A stretch of DNA of 64,000 nt from Rhizopus arrhizus (lineage: Eukaryota > Mucoromycota > Mucoromycetes > Mucorales > Rhizopodaceae). The notes below the pieces were generated by a model. It did not search any database. It saw only the letters and a list, made by a program, of their open reading frames with translations, and was not told the DNA's origin. Location of the stretch: NCBI GenBank assembly GCA_024220505.1, contig JAKZZE010000001.1, forward strand, positions 2,790,001 to 2,854,000, given 5' to 3'. Position numbers and translations under genes: made by a program. Of the stretch, positions 23,150 to 35,161 are shown piece after piece (within the stretch, counting starts at the first letter, position 1; every line of letters starts with the position of its first letter).

Positions 23150-25156
23150 CTAAATTGGACGCGTTTCTTTTTTAAGCCAGGCAGCCGCCACAGGATCAAA
23201 AGCGACTAGGGGACTGATACGGTCAAAGCATTCTGCATGATAATGATTAATCCACTGTTTTTCAGCGGGTGACAGCATCTCTTGATCAATCAAGTTGATG
23301 CCAATAGGAACCATAGTAACATGTTCAAACTCAAGATGATCACCCACAGATGCTTTTCGAACGAGTAACACATTTTCGATACGGATACCAAATTGTCCGT
23401 CTTCATAATAACCAGGTTCATCTGTCACAGTCATACCGGGAGCCAAAGGACAAGATGCCCTGGTACCAATTCCGTGAGGTCCTTCATGTACATGCAAAAA
23501 GGAGCCTACACCATGCCCGGTACCATGTCGATAATCAAGTCCCAGTTTCCAAAGAGGCATTCTAGCAAACGAGTTCAATAAATAACCACTGGTCTCTGGT
23601 GGAAAGACGGCTGTATCAAGGGCAATGTGTCCCTGTAAGACGGCAGTAAAGCAAGTCTTTTGATAGGCTGTCGGCTGTCCAAAATGAAATGTACGCGTAA
23701 CATCAGTCGTCCCATCCTTATATTGAGCTCCTGAATCACATAAATAGATCTCGTCTTTATCAACCACGCGACATTGACCACGTTTAGGCTCATAATGAAT
23801 AATGGCACCATTAGGTCCACTACTAGAGATAGTAGGAAATGAAAGTCCTACGTAATCTTGCTGTGAGGCGCGTAATTTTTCAAGATGATCTGCTGCTTGA
23901 ACCTCATCCAGCTTTTCTCCTACTAATAGTCTTTGTTCAAGCCAGGCAAAGAATTGGACCAAGGCAGCACCGTCTCGGATGTGACAGTCACGCATGCCCT
24001 TCAGTTCTCTTTCATTCTTGATTGCCTTCAAGTCGTTGATATATGAGCGATCCTCAACTACGTTATTCTAGTACATCGATCACAAAATTAGAGTACACTT
24101 TTTTCTTTTACTTTTTTTTATATTTACGAGTCCAATAGCCAGAGCAATGGCCATACTGGTATTTTCATCAATGCAGATCTTTTGGCCATCTGTTAATTGC
24201 ACTGTTTTTAATTCATCAAAAATAGCATCATAAGGCTTTAGTTGAACACCTTGCAAATGTTGATGTACTGCCTCTGTCAATTTCTCTTGCTGAACATAGA
24301 GTGTTGCCTCTGTCTGAGTGATGAGGGCATAAGCATAAAACACAGGACTACAGTCCACATCAGACCCTCTTAAATTAAACAACCAAGCGATCTCGTCTAA
24401 TGCAGACACAATCACACCAAAGTATTTTTTCTCAAAGAGATATTTATGTACCTTATTGAGCTTATCTTGATAGGCTTCACCCGCGTACTTAATGGTGTGG
24501 ATAAATAACGCGTCGTGTGATCGCTGTGGTCGATCACTACCCCAGGCAAGATCCACAGGGTTTGGACTGACAGGTATGAGGTGAGATTGAACAGTCTTGA
24601 GTTGCTCTTCTAGTTCACGTGCATCGCTCAGGGTAATCAAGGTAGAATCCATGCCGATGCGAGAACCTGGAGGAAGCCTCTGAATGTAGCTTGTTAGGTT
24701 CTTGTATATATAGCAAAGTCTTTATGTCTTACGTCTATGAGAAATTCTTGCCAAGTAGGAACATCAGGAAGTCCTTGTTTAAAAAGTGTCCAATTTTCAT
24801 CTAGTTGTTCCTCTGCTTGTAAAAAATATCTACCGTCAGTGAATAAATAAGCATCGGTCAAAGTGACAATGGCGAATCCAGCAGAGCCACTAAACCCAGA
24901 AATCCACTCTCTTCTTAAATCACACTCGGATCCAATTTCACTCTAAAATTTGAGATTAGAACACAATGTCAAGTTGCATTTAATTGCATTTTACTTGATG
25001 AGCGTCTTCTGAAGGAACAAGACTAAAAAGTATTTAAGTTTTTCTCGTGTATTCAAACATTCACTTTATATTTTACAAGGCGTCTACATTATAATTTTCA
25101 GATTTTAATAGGTCCCTTAGAGCCTTTAAACGTTTGCTGGTCTGAATGGGTGGCAT
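23150..25156 (-). CDS. Xaa-Pro aminopeptidase P (M24B metallopeptidase)
   Basis: Five exons on the minus strand: 25156-25077, 25022-24995, 24942-24733, 24679-24128, 24067-23150, giving 595 aa, close to human XPNPEP1 (623) and fungal AMPP. It removes an N-terminal residue preceding proline from peptides. The creatinase N-terminal domains include VPSEDAHQ and [30 protein letters not shown]. The pita-bread catalytic domain has the metal ligands: [16 protein letters not shown] (two Asp), [19 protein letters not shown] (His), then TDEPGYY and GIRIENVL (Glu). It has no signal peptide, so it is cytosolic. The 28-nt second exon ([10 protein letters not shown]) is a true micro-exon supported by conservation. 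Confidence 0.95.
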
Positions 25157-25207
25157 AAAATAAATTAAAAAAGAAAAGAGAATTTGTGTTATTTACACCC
25201 TCTTTTA

Positions 25208-28200
25208 TTATTCACTGTTATTATTTTTACTATTTAGCCATGACTGAAAACGTTTGTTTTTATCCTCTGCTTCATTAAATAGCACGTCTTGGTTCTTTTT
25301 ACATACGACTGAATCTTCAGTACCTATCACATAGAATAAATGATAGGTATTCCTACAAATCTTGTATTCCATATTTGATTTCATGTGATACAGTGGTTGT
25401 TGTTGGATATTTCTATGAGCGATGAAGTTAGGAATAATGAAAGTATTCACAGCTCAAATACCTTTTTAAGAATGGTGTATTAACTCGTTTTCTATCTACA
25501 CCTAATGTTTCATGTTCCCAATCAGTATAGTTGTTTACGTATTCATTGTATGCTTCTTCATCATATAATTTAAACGGTTCATCATCCTTTAAAAGTATCT
25601 GAATAGAAAGTGTACGTTTCAAAGCATTAAAAGTCAAATTGTAAGCTTCATCTTCACCATCCAATGCTTCTATGACTTGTAATAGATAAGCGTTTGTTAA
25701 TTCTACTGAGCGTTTTGAATATTCTTGATGTTGCTTAAAGTAAGATAATAACATTTGTGCTTTTGTATCAGATACAATATGATGAAGCTATTGTACTGTT
25801 AATATGTTTTGTTTTCATAGATTAATGATTATACATTACTTGACGAGTAATAGACTGCATTAGTTTATCAATGCTAAAGAGCATATAAGCTTTTGTGCCA
25901 AAGATGTATCTTGCGCATTCTTCAAATGTTTGTTGATCCAATTCATCATCAAAGAAATGGTCGATTAACTTCAACAAAGCTTTATAATATCCTTCTTTAA
26001 AGTTCAAATTTACTATACAAACCGTAAGTATATACGTACGCTCTGCGATATTCAACTTACAATGTTGAAATATTTTGTGATTGATTCCTAATCCAACAGC
26101 TGCTTTACTTTGGTATTTCGCTTTTGATGGATCTGCTTGATATTCTTTATCCAATTGCTTCATCTTTCCTAAGCGATCATAGGCCATTTGAAACAAACGA
26201 AAGAAACAATAAAAAGGCGTGTTGCCAAACAATGTATACACTTTATATCCATGTTTATCTTCTTCCATCTCTTTCTTTTCTTTGTCCTCTTCCTTTTTTT
26301 CAACTTCGTCTGTCTCCATGGGCTCTGCTGCAATAGACAGCAGTTCTTCATCATCCATATTCTTTTCTTCTGGTTCTTGTTCTTTTGTAGGTTTCTCTCT
26401 TTCTACAAAAGATTCGTCTTCACTCATTCCTTCATCCACATCTTCTTCCTCGTCTGCTTCCAACTTATTTATATCTTTTTCAGGCTTGACATCAGGTACA
26501 TCAAAAAACACGGGCAAAAACATTTCAATGAAGGCCTTCATCACCTCACAATCTGCTGATCCGTAAATAGTTTGTCTTTCAAAATAACTAAAGAGGATAC
26601 GAGCGACGTCCTTGAACAACAGTTTATCCTTAAATTCATATACAAATTGTGGTTTGAAACCACTTTCTTGCTCTTGATCTAAACGAATTGCCTCTATTTC
26701 AGTCACGAGTGCTTTGACAGACATGGTTTTACGATCATTGACCTTGAAATTTACGCCTTGATAATCCAGCGCCTTGTAATAATTTTTTATCTCTATTTCA
26801 CGCCACACTTTGTTCCACTCACGCTACACAAAACTATTAAGCAAGCGTTTCCCACTTTGTTCATCTGTACAACTTACTTGCGCCTTTCTCCATTCTTCAT
26901 CCTTTTGCTTAAGTCGTTTCAAGATGATAGGCACTGCCTGTGCAGGGTGATTATGCAGTGTGTCAATGACCTCCGCACCCTGCTCCTTTCCGTATATTTT
27001 TTTAATGATACGCTGGTAAATCGTTTGAGAGGGCCCACCCAAGCCAATAGGCAATTTGAAATTCTTCTTCTCTTCTTCAGACATTGAACTGATTCGCTTG
27101 GATATGGGTTCCAATAATGATATCGTATTCAGGTTAGCCTCGATATTCATATCATAATCATATCTGTGTCAAAAGATTAACATTGAGTAAACAGACATTC
27201 TAGTGTGATTTACCTTTCTTCTTCTACGCGGTGAAGTGATTCTTCATAGATATTCTTTTTTGATGCAATGAATCCTCCATCCTCACTAGCCCAGGTTGGA
27301 TGAGATACGTATTGATCATTCAAGACTTCTTTACAGAGATCATCTCTTCCTGTACATTTTTGCAATTTCTGCCACTATATAAAGTAATGTTTATAGGAGA
27401 AAGAACACTCTATGGAAAATGCTCAGTACTTACTGACTTAGGCACAGAACGATAACTTGGACCACATTCAGGACAGCCGGCGATATCAAGTCTTGAAGAT
27501 GTTGTAGGTACATTTTCAATTACTTTATCTTGGGTTTGATAACCCACCATAGTTTTGAGTTGATGAAACAATTCCTTATTTCCACTCAAAAAGCTCTCGC
27601 ATCGTTCGATTAGTGTATTTTGATCCAATATCTGTCTACAAAACAAATTGAGCACTTTAAGGAACGAATAATAAGTCGTCTTGTTTCCAATGTATTTCCT
27701 GACACGTTCAAAGAACTCGGTTTCTTCAGCAGACATCACTGGCTCATCATAGTAGGAGACTGATCGAAGATCAGATAGATCAGAGTGACTCGTTTTGCTC
27801 TTCTTTTGCTTGGGTGAATGTGTCACGGCTCTCCGCTTGGTTTGTCGCTTGGATGCGGTTGTATCGGGCAAAAATTGTTTGAATTCACTCAAAAGATCCG
27901 TGGCGCCATTAAATAAAATTTGGACTTGACTATATACCTCTGTAATAGGTCTTTGTTCCTTTTGATAGGTTTGCAGTATTTCTAAAAATTGCTTATAGAC
28001 GTCAGGATCATTGGCAAATCGATTCTTGATCTTGTTGACATAGTTGATGGCATGGTTAAACTCAATAGGAGGTCGACGTGATGCTTCATCAATCACTTGT
28101 TGTTGTTGCTGTTGTTGTTGTGGAGTATAAAATGAAGTGGTACTGGGTGCATTTTTAAAATGGAAATTGCTTGTAGTACTTGTTGTTGTTGCTCCACTAG

Positions 28201-28824
28201 GTGTAGTCACCTTAATCACGTCCCTTGCATGATCATCTACTGAACATTCAATACGATATCCTGGTGGTAGAAATGTGTTGAATCCAGAAATAAGTGTTGG
28301 ATGTCCACGAAATAAACTAGATACTCTTTCAATCACTCCTGGTGTATCAATACTAAACAGAGATATTAATATTGTAAGATGTGTATCCATAATGATTTAT
28401 ATACGCTTGGCTTTTAAATTCTTTCATAATATCCAAGAATCGATTATACACTTCGGGTTGGTCAGAGAACTTGACCTTGACTTGATCCAAATAACTTAGA
28501 GCATCCTTTACGTTAAGTGGTCGATATACTTGGTTACTTGTACTCGGTCTATCAAAAGTGCCATTGGATGGTAAAGGTGGTAAAACATTAGAAGTTGGTA
28601 TATGATAAGGTTCTGTTCTGGGGAAGGGACTGCTATCTGTTTGTGAGTTGTAGTTGATATAAGGCTTGTTTGGGCTACTGTGGCCACTACTCGTATTGCT
28701 CGAACTTTTTCCAGAAGAATTTAATGGTCTGCGTATACACGAAATTATTTATAAAACACACGCTCTTTTTTTTCTTAATTAACAATCCTGTATACCTTGA
28801 AGGGGATGGTGGGCCTGCAGACAT
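25208..28824 (-). CDS. SIN3: SIN3 transcriptional corepressor scaffold
   Basis: Nine exons on the minus strand: 28824-28796, 28728-28405, 28352-27434, 27374-27214, 27163-26878, 26823-26061, 26012-25840, 25787-25462, 25412-25208, closing at 1061 aa. SIN3 scaffolds the Rpd3-type histone deacetylase complex. Three paired amphipathic helix domains are visible: PAH1 ([19 protein letters not shown] ... [17 protein letters not shown]), PAH2 ([20 protein letters not shown], about aa 217) and PAH3 ([19 protein letters not shown], about aa 327). The HDAC-interaction region follows ([27 protein letters not shown]), then the acidic linker and C-terminal SIN3 domain ([26 protein letters not shown]). A Gln run lies between PAH1 and PAH2. 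The protein is shorter than yeast Sin3 (1536 aa), mainly because the linkers are reduced. Confidence 0.95.
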
Positions 28825-29161
28825 GTTGTCAAAGTTGTAAAGCTGTAATGTGTATTCTTGAATTTGGTTTTAATTTTTTTTTTTAAAAAAAAAGAAAAGG
28901 TCAGTCGTGTCTGATAATTGAGTCGTTCGTTGCGCTTTTTTAATTTATTTGTTCTTCCTTGAATGTGATTGGAATTTTACTTTTTTTTTCTGGTGACTTC
29001 AAAAGGAGAGGGCAATAAGTTTATTGTGGCAAAAGACGAATTTTTTAATAGAAATTTTATATTCGATCAAACATGGAGAATATCAATTACATTTAGTTCT
29101 CCTATAATTAAAAATGCTTTTCAATTAAAAGATATCAAGTTCCTTTTCGTTCAAGTATTTC

Positions 29162-29192
<31 letters not shown>

Positions 29193-29388
29193 AAAAGCTC
29201 AGTATTTGGCTTACTCTCAATGGACATCTATTGTCGCGCGCTTTACTAGAATTTTTTTTTTTTTCTCGAGACTAGCACAGTTTAGTTAATGAACTCATTT
29301 TTCATGTTTCAATTTGTCAAAGATATTGTGATTTTATAAGTACATTGATAGTCAGAATGATTTATGTCAAGAATTTTATAAGTTATTT
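28825..29388. other. SIN3 upstream region with poly(A) tract
   Basis: Contains the SIN3 5' flank and, near 29161-29190, an A-run of about 30 nt. Short open stretches here look like chance. No gene assigned. Confidence 0.5.
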
Positions 29389-30986
29389 TTAAAAGACACC
29401 CCAAGAGAGTCTATTAGATAAAGATAAGTTTGGTGTATTTCATAAAGATCTGCAGTACTTACTCTGGTGTCATTTTAATATAGATTAACAAAAACTTGAA
29501 TACATCGCCTTCAAGCTATAAGATATAAAATGAGTTTATGAATCTCTAATGACAATAAAAATAATACTTACAGGTAATAGAGGTGGTACGATATGTGGTT
29601 CACGCATCTTCAAATAGGTACGTACGATATAAAAGATAATCTATTCAAGACGTTAGCTACCTATATACAAGCGATATCATCATATACCTCAGCATCAGAA
29701 GGCATTCCCTTTATTTTAGGTATTCCTCTGAATGCAGCCATTCTTTGACTGCTTGAAAGCTCTTTTACTCGTTCAAGAGTATATTTTTTAGATTCTGCAT
29801 CCGTACGACCATTGATAGTAATAAGTTGATGTATTTCACTAAGATTGAATAAAAAGTTTTCCTAATACACAGGTTATTATTATGTTTTACAAAATTATCA
29901 TGCCATTTACATTGTTATTGAATTCAGGTAAAAGCATCGTGATAGCCATAAATTTAGGATCACAAGTAACAATGTTTTGTCCAGAGTTTGACAAGACGAT
30001 TTCAAATGATTCAATAGATTTCAAAAGAGGTCTGAATATATGCTTTAACAATGCCTATATAACATATATAAGTGGGATTTTATATATAATAAAAACCAAA
30101 AACTTGCCTCATTTAACTTGTGATAATGAGTACGTGACCTTTCATCATTAAATTTACTCCAATCTTGATGATATGCTTCTGCTTGTTCCATTCTAAATTC
30201 TTCTGTAAGTTGAGGCGTTCTAGCTAAATGCCAAAGAGAACGATCTCTTTTAACAAGGGGCGTAGTAGGAGCTTGTATACAAGGTACAAAGCGAAGTGTA
30301 GGTAAATGTGTAGATTCAGTACCAAAGACCTGTTCTTTTAAATTGTCTCGTTCTAATTTAGAGGCCTTAGATGCTTCTTTTATATCTGTTAAAGAATCGC
30401 GATAAACAGAATTGGTGTTGCTGTTGAGAAAATTGAGCGTAGGGGTCTTGGTATTTTTGACATTGGCTAAAAACATTTGTTCTGCTTTTTGAAAGGTATC
30501 AACCATCGATATAGGTTGTTTAGCAGGAGATTTGGTTGGTTCAGTGCTGACAGGTTGTGGTTTTCGAAGAATATTGAATAAATTTCTAATAAAGTTAAGG
30601 ATGCTTTTGGTCAAAGGACTAGGAGCTATATGATCATGTTGTCAACAAAGGAATATTAAAAACATTTTTTCTTTCTTACCAAATAGATATTTGCTCAAAG
30701 GAAATTTATATGATGCAACAATGGGTGTTGTAATATGTTTAGTACTGTACCATAAATTGTAACAGCATCGAAGAATGAATAATGTTTCTAGAAAATAAAT
30801 GAGATTCTCTTGTTTATCTTTTAAAATTCATTTATATTTACTAAGTGTATATACCAATCTAGAATTTATAATGTAGTTGATGACATTAATGTTTAAAGCC
30901 GAAATAAAATAGTGTGCTATAAGAACTGCAAATATTAACTTGAGATTAGTCTCAAATATGTACGAATTATATGAATGGCAATTCAT
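29389..30986 (-). CDS. TMEM209-like (cytochrome b561 N-terminal family) membrane protein
   Basis: Eight exons on the minus strand: 30986-30842, 30787-30680, 30625-30108, 30054-29911, 29861-29688, 29640-29572, 29515-29463, 29410-29389; in phase, 410 aa. Two N-terminal hydrophobic segments (KLIFAVLIAHYFISAL; KTLFILRCCYNLWYS) precede a soluble domain. The C-terminal signature agrees with human TMEM209: LERVKELSSSQRMAAFRG (human RIRELGSDGCMSAFRW), AEIIFYIVRTYLK (AIIMHVFCTYLD) and VFKFLLIYIK (FHTLLMFLYIIK). Human TMEM209 is reported at the nuclear envelope; its function is not established. Intron 30055-30107 is a GC-AG intron (donor GCAAGT), supported by phase and conservation. The last coding exon is only 22 nt. 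Confidence 0.75.
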
Positions 30987-31276
30987 ATTTTCACCAAAAA
31001 AAAAAAGAAAAAGGGAAAAATAGGACGCGTTTTTTTTTTAAGAAAAAAAAAATTTTAAAAGTCCTAAAGTTCATATCACTATTTCACAAACTTGTAAGTT
31101 TTTTGTTGTAAAAGGAGGATTTTATTCCAGTGCCGCAAGGCGTACACCATTGTAAGCATTAAATAAATTATAATCGAGGGAGGTTTGTTCGTTTTTGTTA
31201 TTTTGTTTTGTAATCCGTGCGAAGTTTGATACTGGCCATAAAACCTGAGGTAGAGAACTGAGCAGAAACGTATGGA
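30987..31276. other. Intergenic / decayed LINE 3' flank
   Basis: No gene seen. The part from about 31090 is probably the 3' untranslated remnant of the LINE fragment to its right. Confidence 0.4.
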
Positions 31277-31617
31277 TTAGCTGTTTAGTGACCGACTACT
31301 GTTTTCTTTGTAAATCTTGAGGATTTGCCTAGTGGCTCTTGCTACTACTTCTTGAGGCCAGAATTGATGTTCTTCAAAAATAAATTTCCAGTGGAGTTGT
31401 CATAAAGAGAGCAGCACAGAAGCTATGATATCCAAGTAGGTCACCGAAAGTGAAGGAGCGACTTCAATGCCAGAGGAAGAAGGGAGTTGAATGAGGCTGT
31501 AAGTCAACCTGGCAGGGTCAGCGAAAAAGCGAGAAGCAATTGTTTGCCAGATTTCATGTTTGAACAAACTTGTAAGAACTTACAGCAAGTACAGTCGTTC
31601 CAACGCCAAAGGGCAGT
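31277..31617 (-). mobile_element. Non-LTR retrotransposon C-terminal fragment, decayed
   Basis: Read on the minus strand, this gives HEIWQTIASRFFADPARLTY, then DIIASVLLSL-stop-QLHWKFIFEE and ARATRQILKIYKEN. This is the tail that follows the zf-RVT finger in fungal LINE polyproteins (compare SVIWRAHWRFTIDN at 35.9 kb). It has one internal stop and no 5' part. Confidence 0.6.
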
Positions 31618-31639
31618 TCTTTTTTTAAAAAAAGGGCGG

Positions 31640-32100
31640 ATAATAAATTTTTTCAGAGAAAGGTATTAGCCAATTAGATTTGGTATAAAGAAAACCTGAC
31701 AGATCGCCGAAAGTTGGATGATACGTTATTGATTTACTTGATGTTTTCGTGTGATTTTTTCAGTGAGACAACGAAGCTCAAATAGAAATAAAAGCTTAAG
31801 CGGTAATTTAGTTCATTAGCTTTTACTGTTTAGAGGAATACCATTAAAGAGTTGTAAAATAGTAAAGCATTTGCTTCAATAGAGATCAATTTAATTTTGA
31901 GGGATTATAAAGTTAGATAGATTGAGAAGTAAGTTTTGCACCATAAACAGCTTAGCGACCAATGAGCTTGCTGTATAACTGTAACAACGAAACGTTTAAA
32001 ACTCTTTTTTCCCCTTTCATACTATGAAATTTAGAGATAAAATAAATATCTAGTATAAAATGAAAATTAAAAAACCACCTTAATTTTATTATTTATGTAG
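31640..32100. other. AT-rich intergenic region
   Basis: Nothing recognisable on either strand. Confidence 0.5.
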
Positions 32101-32111
32101 GAACGGTTGCA

Positions 32112-32481
32112 CAGCAGCAGTAATACTACATAATGTCAAGTATTGGAATTCTTCTTCTACCTCTGACTTGTCTATTTTGACAGATGTAAGAATTTCATAT
32201 ACTATTGAAGAATAAAATGGGGCTAATCCTTTTTTTTCTTTAGTCTGCTCATGATTTTTCTAATCTTCCTATTCATGCTGTAATGATGTTCCATGATACT
32301 TATGATTGTGAGTAATACAATTCATAAACACGTAACCTACTAAATCTAACAAATTTGCATTTTTTAGTGGAAAAGATCTTCAAATTATATTGGATGCTCT
32401 TTGTTCTAAGGATGGTATTATTGGTACTAGAAAAGAAGACTATTCAGTTCAAGATGTACTCTTTACTGTTCAGACATAAGT
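32112..32481 (+). pseudogene. Hypothetical spliced coding remnant, frame broken in last exon
   Basis: Three coding-like blocks with splice sites: about 32112-32185 (ILHNVKYWNSSSTSDLSILTD), 32244-32307 (SAHDFSNLPIHAVMMFHDTYD) and 32368-32481. The last block reads as natural protein only in a frame one nucleotide off from the splice phase (DLQIILDALCSKDGIIGTRK ... DVLFTVQT-stop); the discrepancy falls at an A4 run (32371-32374). No start codon is evident. I do not recognise the family. It may be the 3' end of a decayed gene, or an intact gene hit by the same type of homopolymer error as REX1. Confidence 0.35.
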
Positions 32482-32560
32482 AGCTTAATTTTCATACACC
32501 TATATACTGATGGAGCTGACCTTTTTTTTATTTCCATAGAATGATAATCTTGTATATTTT

Positions 32561-33916
32561 AAAGGTTGCTTGTAAATGGCATTAGGAGATCATGATGATC
32601 TTTGAAGGATAACATTACCGAAATAGAGTTTTCTCTTTATTATTATGCAAAAATTAAGCAAAAGGCTACTGCTAAAACGCCTATTAGAAACATATGGGTA
32701 ATACGTTTGGAAAACCCTGAAATTTCTTGAACTTTTTAAATTCTAACGATCGGGATGCTCTAATAACACTAGGCGCTCACATATGTATATGAATTTTTTC
32801 CATAAAATCACTTTATCTAGTGAAAATCAAACAACTTCGTGAGCGCCTACTATGGTCAATAAAATTATGATTTACTCTATAACCTAATTCTAGTATTACA
32901 TAAACAATAAACCTTTCGCATCATATACATATGTTTAGTTAGCTTTGGTTCGATTATCCAATTAATTAACATTGTACAGTTGACGTAGATAGAACTTTTT
33001 TATTTAAATCCCTTGTTTTCTCTTTCCAATCTACTCACTTTCATACATTTTTCTTTTCAACCTATTCTTTTACTCATCATTTAAAGGAAAGTAATCATAT
33101 TTTGTTATAAAGACATCGTTATGAGATGTGAATAGCCCAATAAAAACGTGATACGAGTTGCTTTGGCTGTTTGAAGGACTAGAAATGCAGTTATTGCAGG
33201 TCACAATCAATTGTGTATGACTCGGAGGCTATCCTTGTCTTGATAAAAGGCCATTTGCTGTGTGGTGACATTCATGTCGTTACCTTCCATTGGCAGTTTG
33301 CGCGGTTGAAATCGTCATCTACCTTTTCTACTACAAGTTAATTATTTTCTTAATACAATAGTACTAACTTTTTTTTTATTCATTGCACTTTTAAAGAAGA
33401 GCTGAGCTTTCGTTAAGTAAAAGCAGTTTTTCTTGAAAATATTATAATAGCTTGCCTTGTCCACCAAGACGTTGTTATTATGTAATTTGAATACAATAAA
33501 CACCCCTTTTATCTAAAAACGGAATTATTTTAAACCTTTCATAAACTAACTCTTGCAATTTATTACCGGACTTTAATGAGAAATAAGAAAGTTTTACGGT
33601 AACCACAAATGTTTTCTTTTTTTTTTTGCATTATAAGACATTTTTAAAGTAACTTGTAATCTCTGAGCGATTGGCTTAATTCTTTTAAGCCTCATGTATA
33701 CGACCAATGCATTATCAAAGATATATGCCTTAAAAATGTAATTCTCTCACTATATTATAATTTTAAATATAACTAGGTATGTATAATCTGTATTATTGAT
33801 TAAAAATTTCTACTTGAAAAACTGACTATATATGGGTATAATGGTTTTAAAAAAAAAAGAAAAAAAATAAAACAAGTAAAAATTAAACAAAGAGAGAAAC
33901 AAAGAAAGGTGAAAAA
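32561..33916. other. Gene-poor AT-rich region
   Basis: No supported gene. Contains the small inverted-repeat element at 32771-32848; otherwise nothing recognisable. Confidence 0.5.
32771..32848. mobile_element. Possible 78-bp foldback/MITE-like element
   Basis: AGGCGCTCAC at 32771-32780 is matched by its reverse complement GTGAGCGCCT at 32839-32848, with ACT directly flanking both sides (32768-32770 and 32849-32851), like a 3-bp target duplication. The interior (58 bp) is AT-rich. A single copy and short repeats make this tentative. Confidence 0.35.
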
Positions 33917-35160
33917 TTAAACGGAACTGGCACGTTCAAATTTGACATTGCAAACTTCAGTTTCTAATGGTAAGAGGATACCATAGTTAGATCCTCTAGC
34001 TGGCTTCTTTATAGAGGTGTCGATAAATTTTAGAAGATCGACTTCATCTTTTTGAGGGGCAGTGCCAAGAAGTGTACTAGCTTTGCTGCCGTTGTGTTCT
34101 TTGCAGATTATCTTAACTTGCTCGGCTAAATTGCGCAACATTTTCTATTAAATAAAGCTCGTATTAGTAACTATACAAGAGAGTAATTTATTACTGTTTT
34201 TCACTTACAGCCAAGTTGTAAAACAGAACACCTGTAGAAAGAATGCTCTCTTGGCCTTCCCAGCTTGTTGGAATTTGGCATTTGTATAATTTTTTAAAAG
34301 CATAAAGCTTTTCACTGCAAAGTTCAAGCCCCCACAAGTGTACAGAGTCGCCTATAACGAAAAATTAAAAAAAAAATCATGTTATTCAAGTTAAATCTAT
34401 AAGTCATATGCATTATTTGCGTACCTCTGATGTGCACAAAAGGAATGACCAATCGAAGAATTGAATCCAACTTGGCATTGTGATACTTTTTTATGATTGC
34501 ATTGAGTAAGGTGAGAGCACCGAAACAGCCTTTCACATGATCGTAGCCAAATCTAGGAGCATCATTAATTTTATATGCCCCAGAAGTTTCTACGAGACAA
34601 AGTTCAACATCGTATTGCTCAAGCAATACTACTGCATCTGCTTTGTATTCTTCAACAGAAGAATGGAGAATATACTCTCCAGGCACAAAAGAGATATCAC
34701 TGTTATTGGTGGTCTCAGCAGATAACTCTACCATTGGCCATACAAAGACATAATTGAAGAATGCCTCGTTAATGGCAATCTTCTTAACTGAATTCTTCTT
34801 AAAAAATGTCATTCTACAGCAGTACGTTAGTAAAATGACAATTCGCTGTTGTGCATGCATCTTCTACTTACATAAAACCAAAAAAAGCTTTGGCATACTC
34901 TTCAGAACTATTGTTATTAATTGCTTGTGTTTCAATTGCTTCTTTCAAATCTTTATCAGTTAAATCCTAATAGAAAAAATTCAAAAATGTTGTTAGGTCA
35001 CTTTGGATATGCAATCTGAAGGTATTATTTTTTTAAAACATTACATTATTGTTTGCAATATCGAAGATTTTGCATGCATATTCTGAACAGCAGAAAAAAG
35101 GGTTTGATATGGTATGATTATTGGTTCCTAAGTGATCATATAATTCTTCTGGAATGTCAG
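33917..35160 (-). pseudogene. Unknown multi-exon gene, 5' end truncated by LINE sequence
   Basis: On the minus strand, blocks join by plausible introns: about 35160-35045 (CHPDIPEELYDHLG ... NPFFCCSEYACKIFDIANNN), 34970-34875 (DLTDKDLKEAIETQAINNN), 34811-34425 (NEAFFNYVFVWPMVELS ... VELCLVETSGAYKINDAPRF ... HVKGCFGALTLLNAIIKKY), 34350-34210 (GDSVHLWGLELCSEKLYAF) and 34141-33917 (LAEQVKIICKEHNG to FERASSV-stop). I do not recognise a catalytic domain. The upstream end is cut where an opposite-strand LINE fragment begins near 35162, and no start codon is left, so the gene is probably dead or seriously shortened. Confidence 0.5.
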
Positions 35161-35161
35161 G

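Noticed and set aside
26188..26566. Open frames antisense to SIN3 rich in Ser and Phe
   Set aside because: They mirror the acidic Glu/Lys/Asp linker of SIN3 and have no family features.
28969..29289. Plus-strand open frame upstream of SIN3 containing a poly-Lys run
   Set aside because: The frame is driven by an A homopolymer and poly(T), with no conserved segment or splice support.
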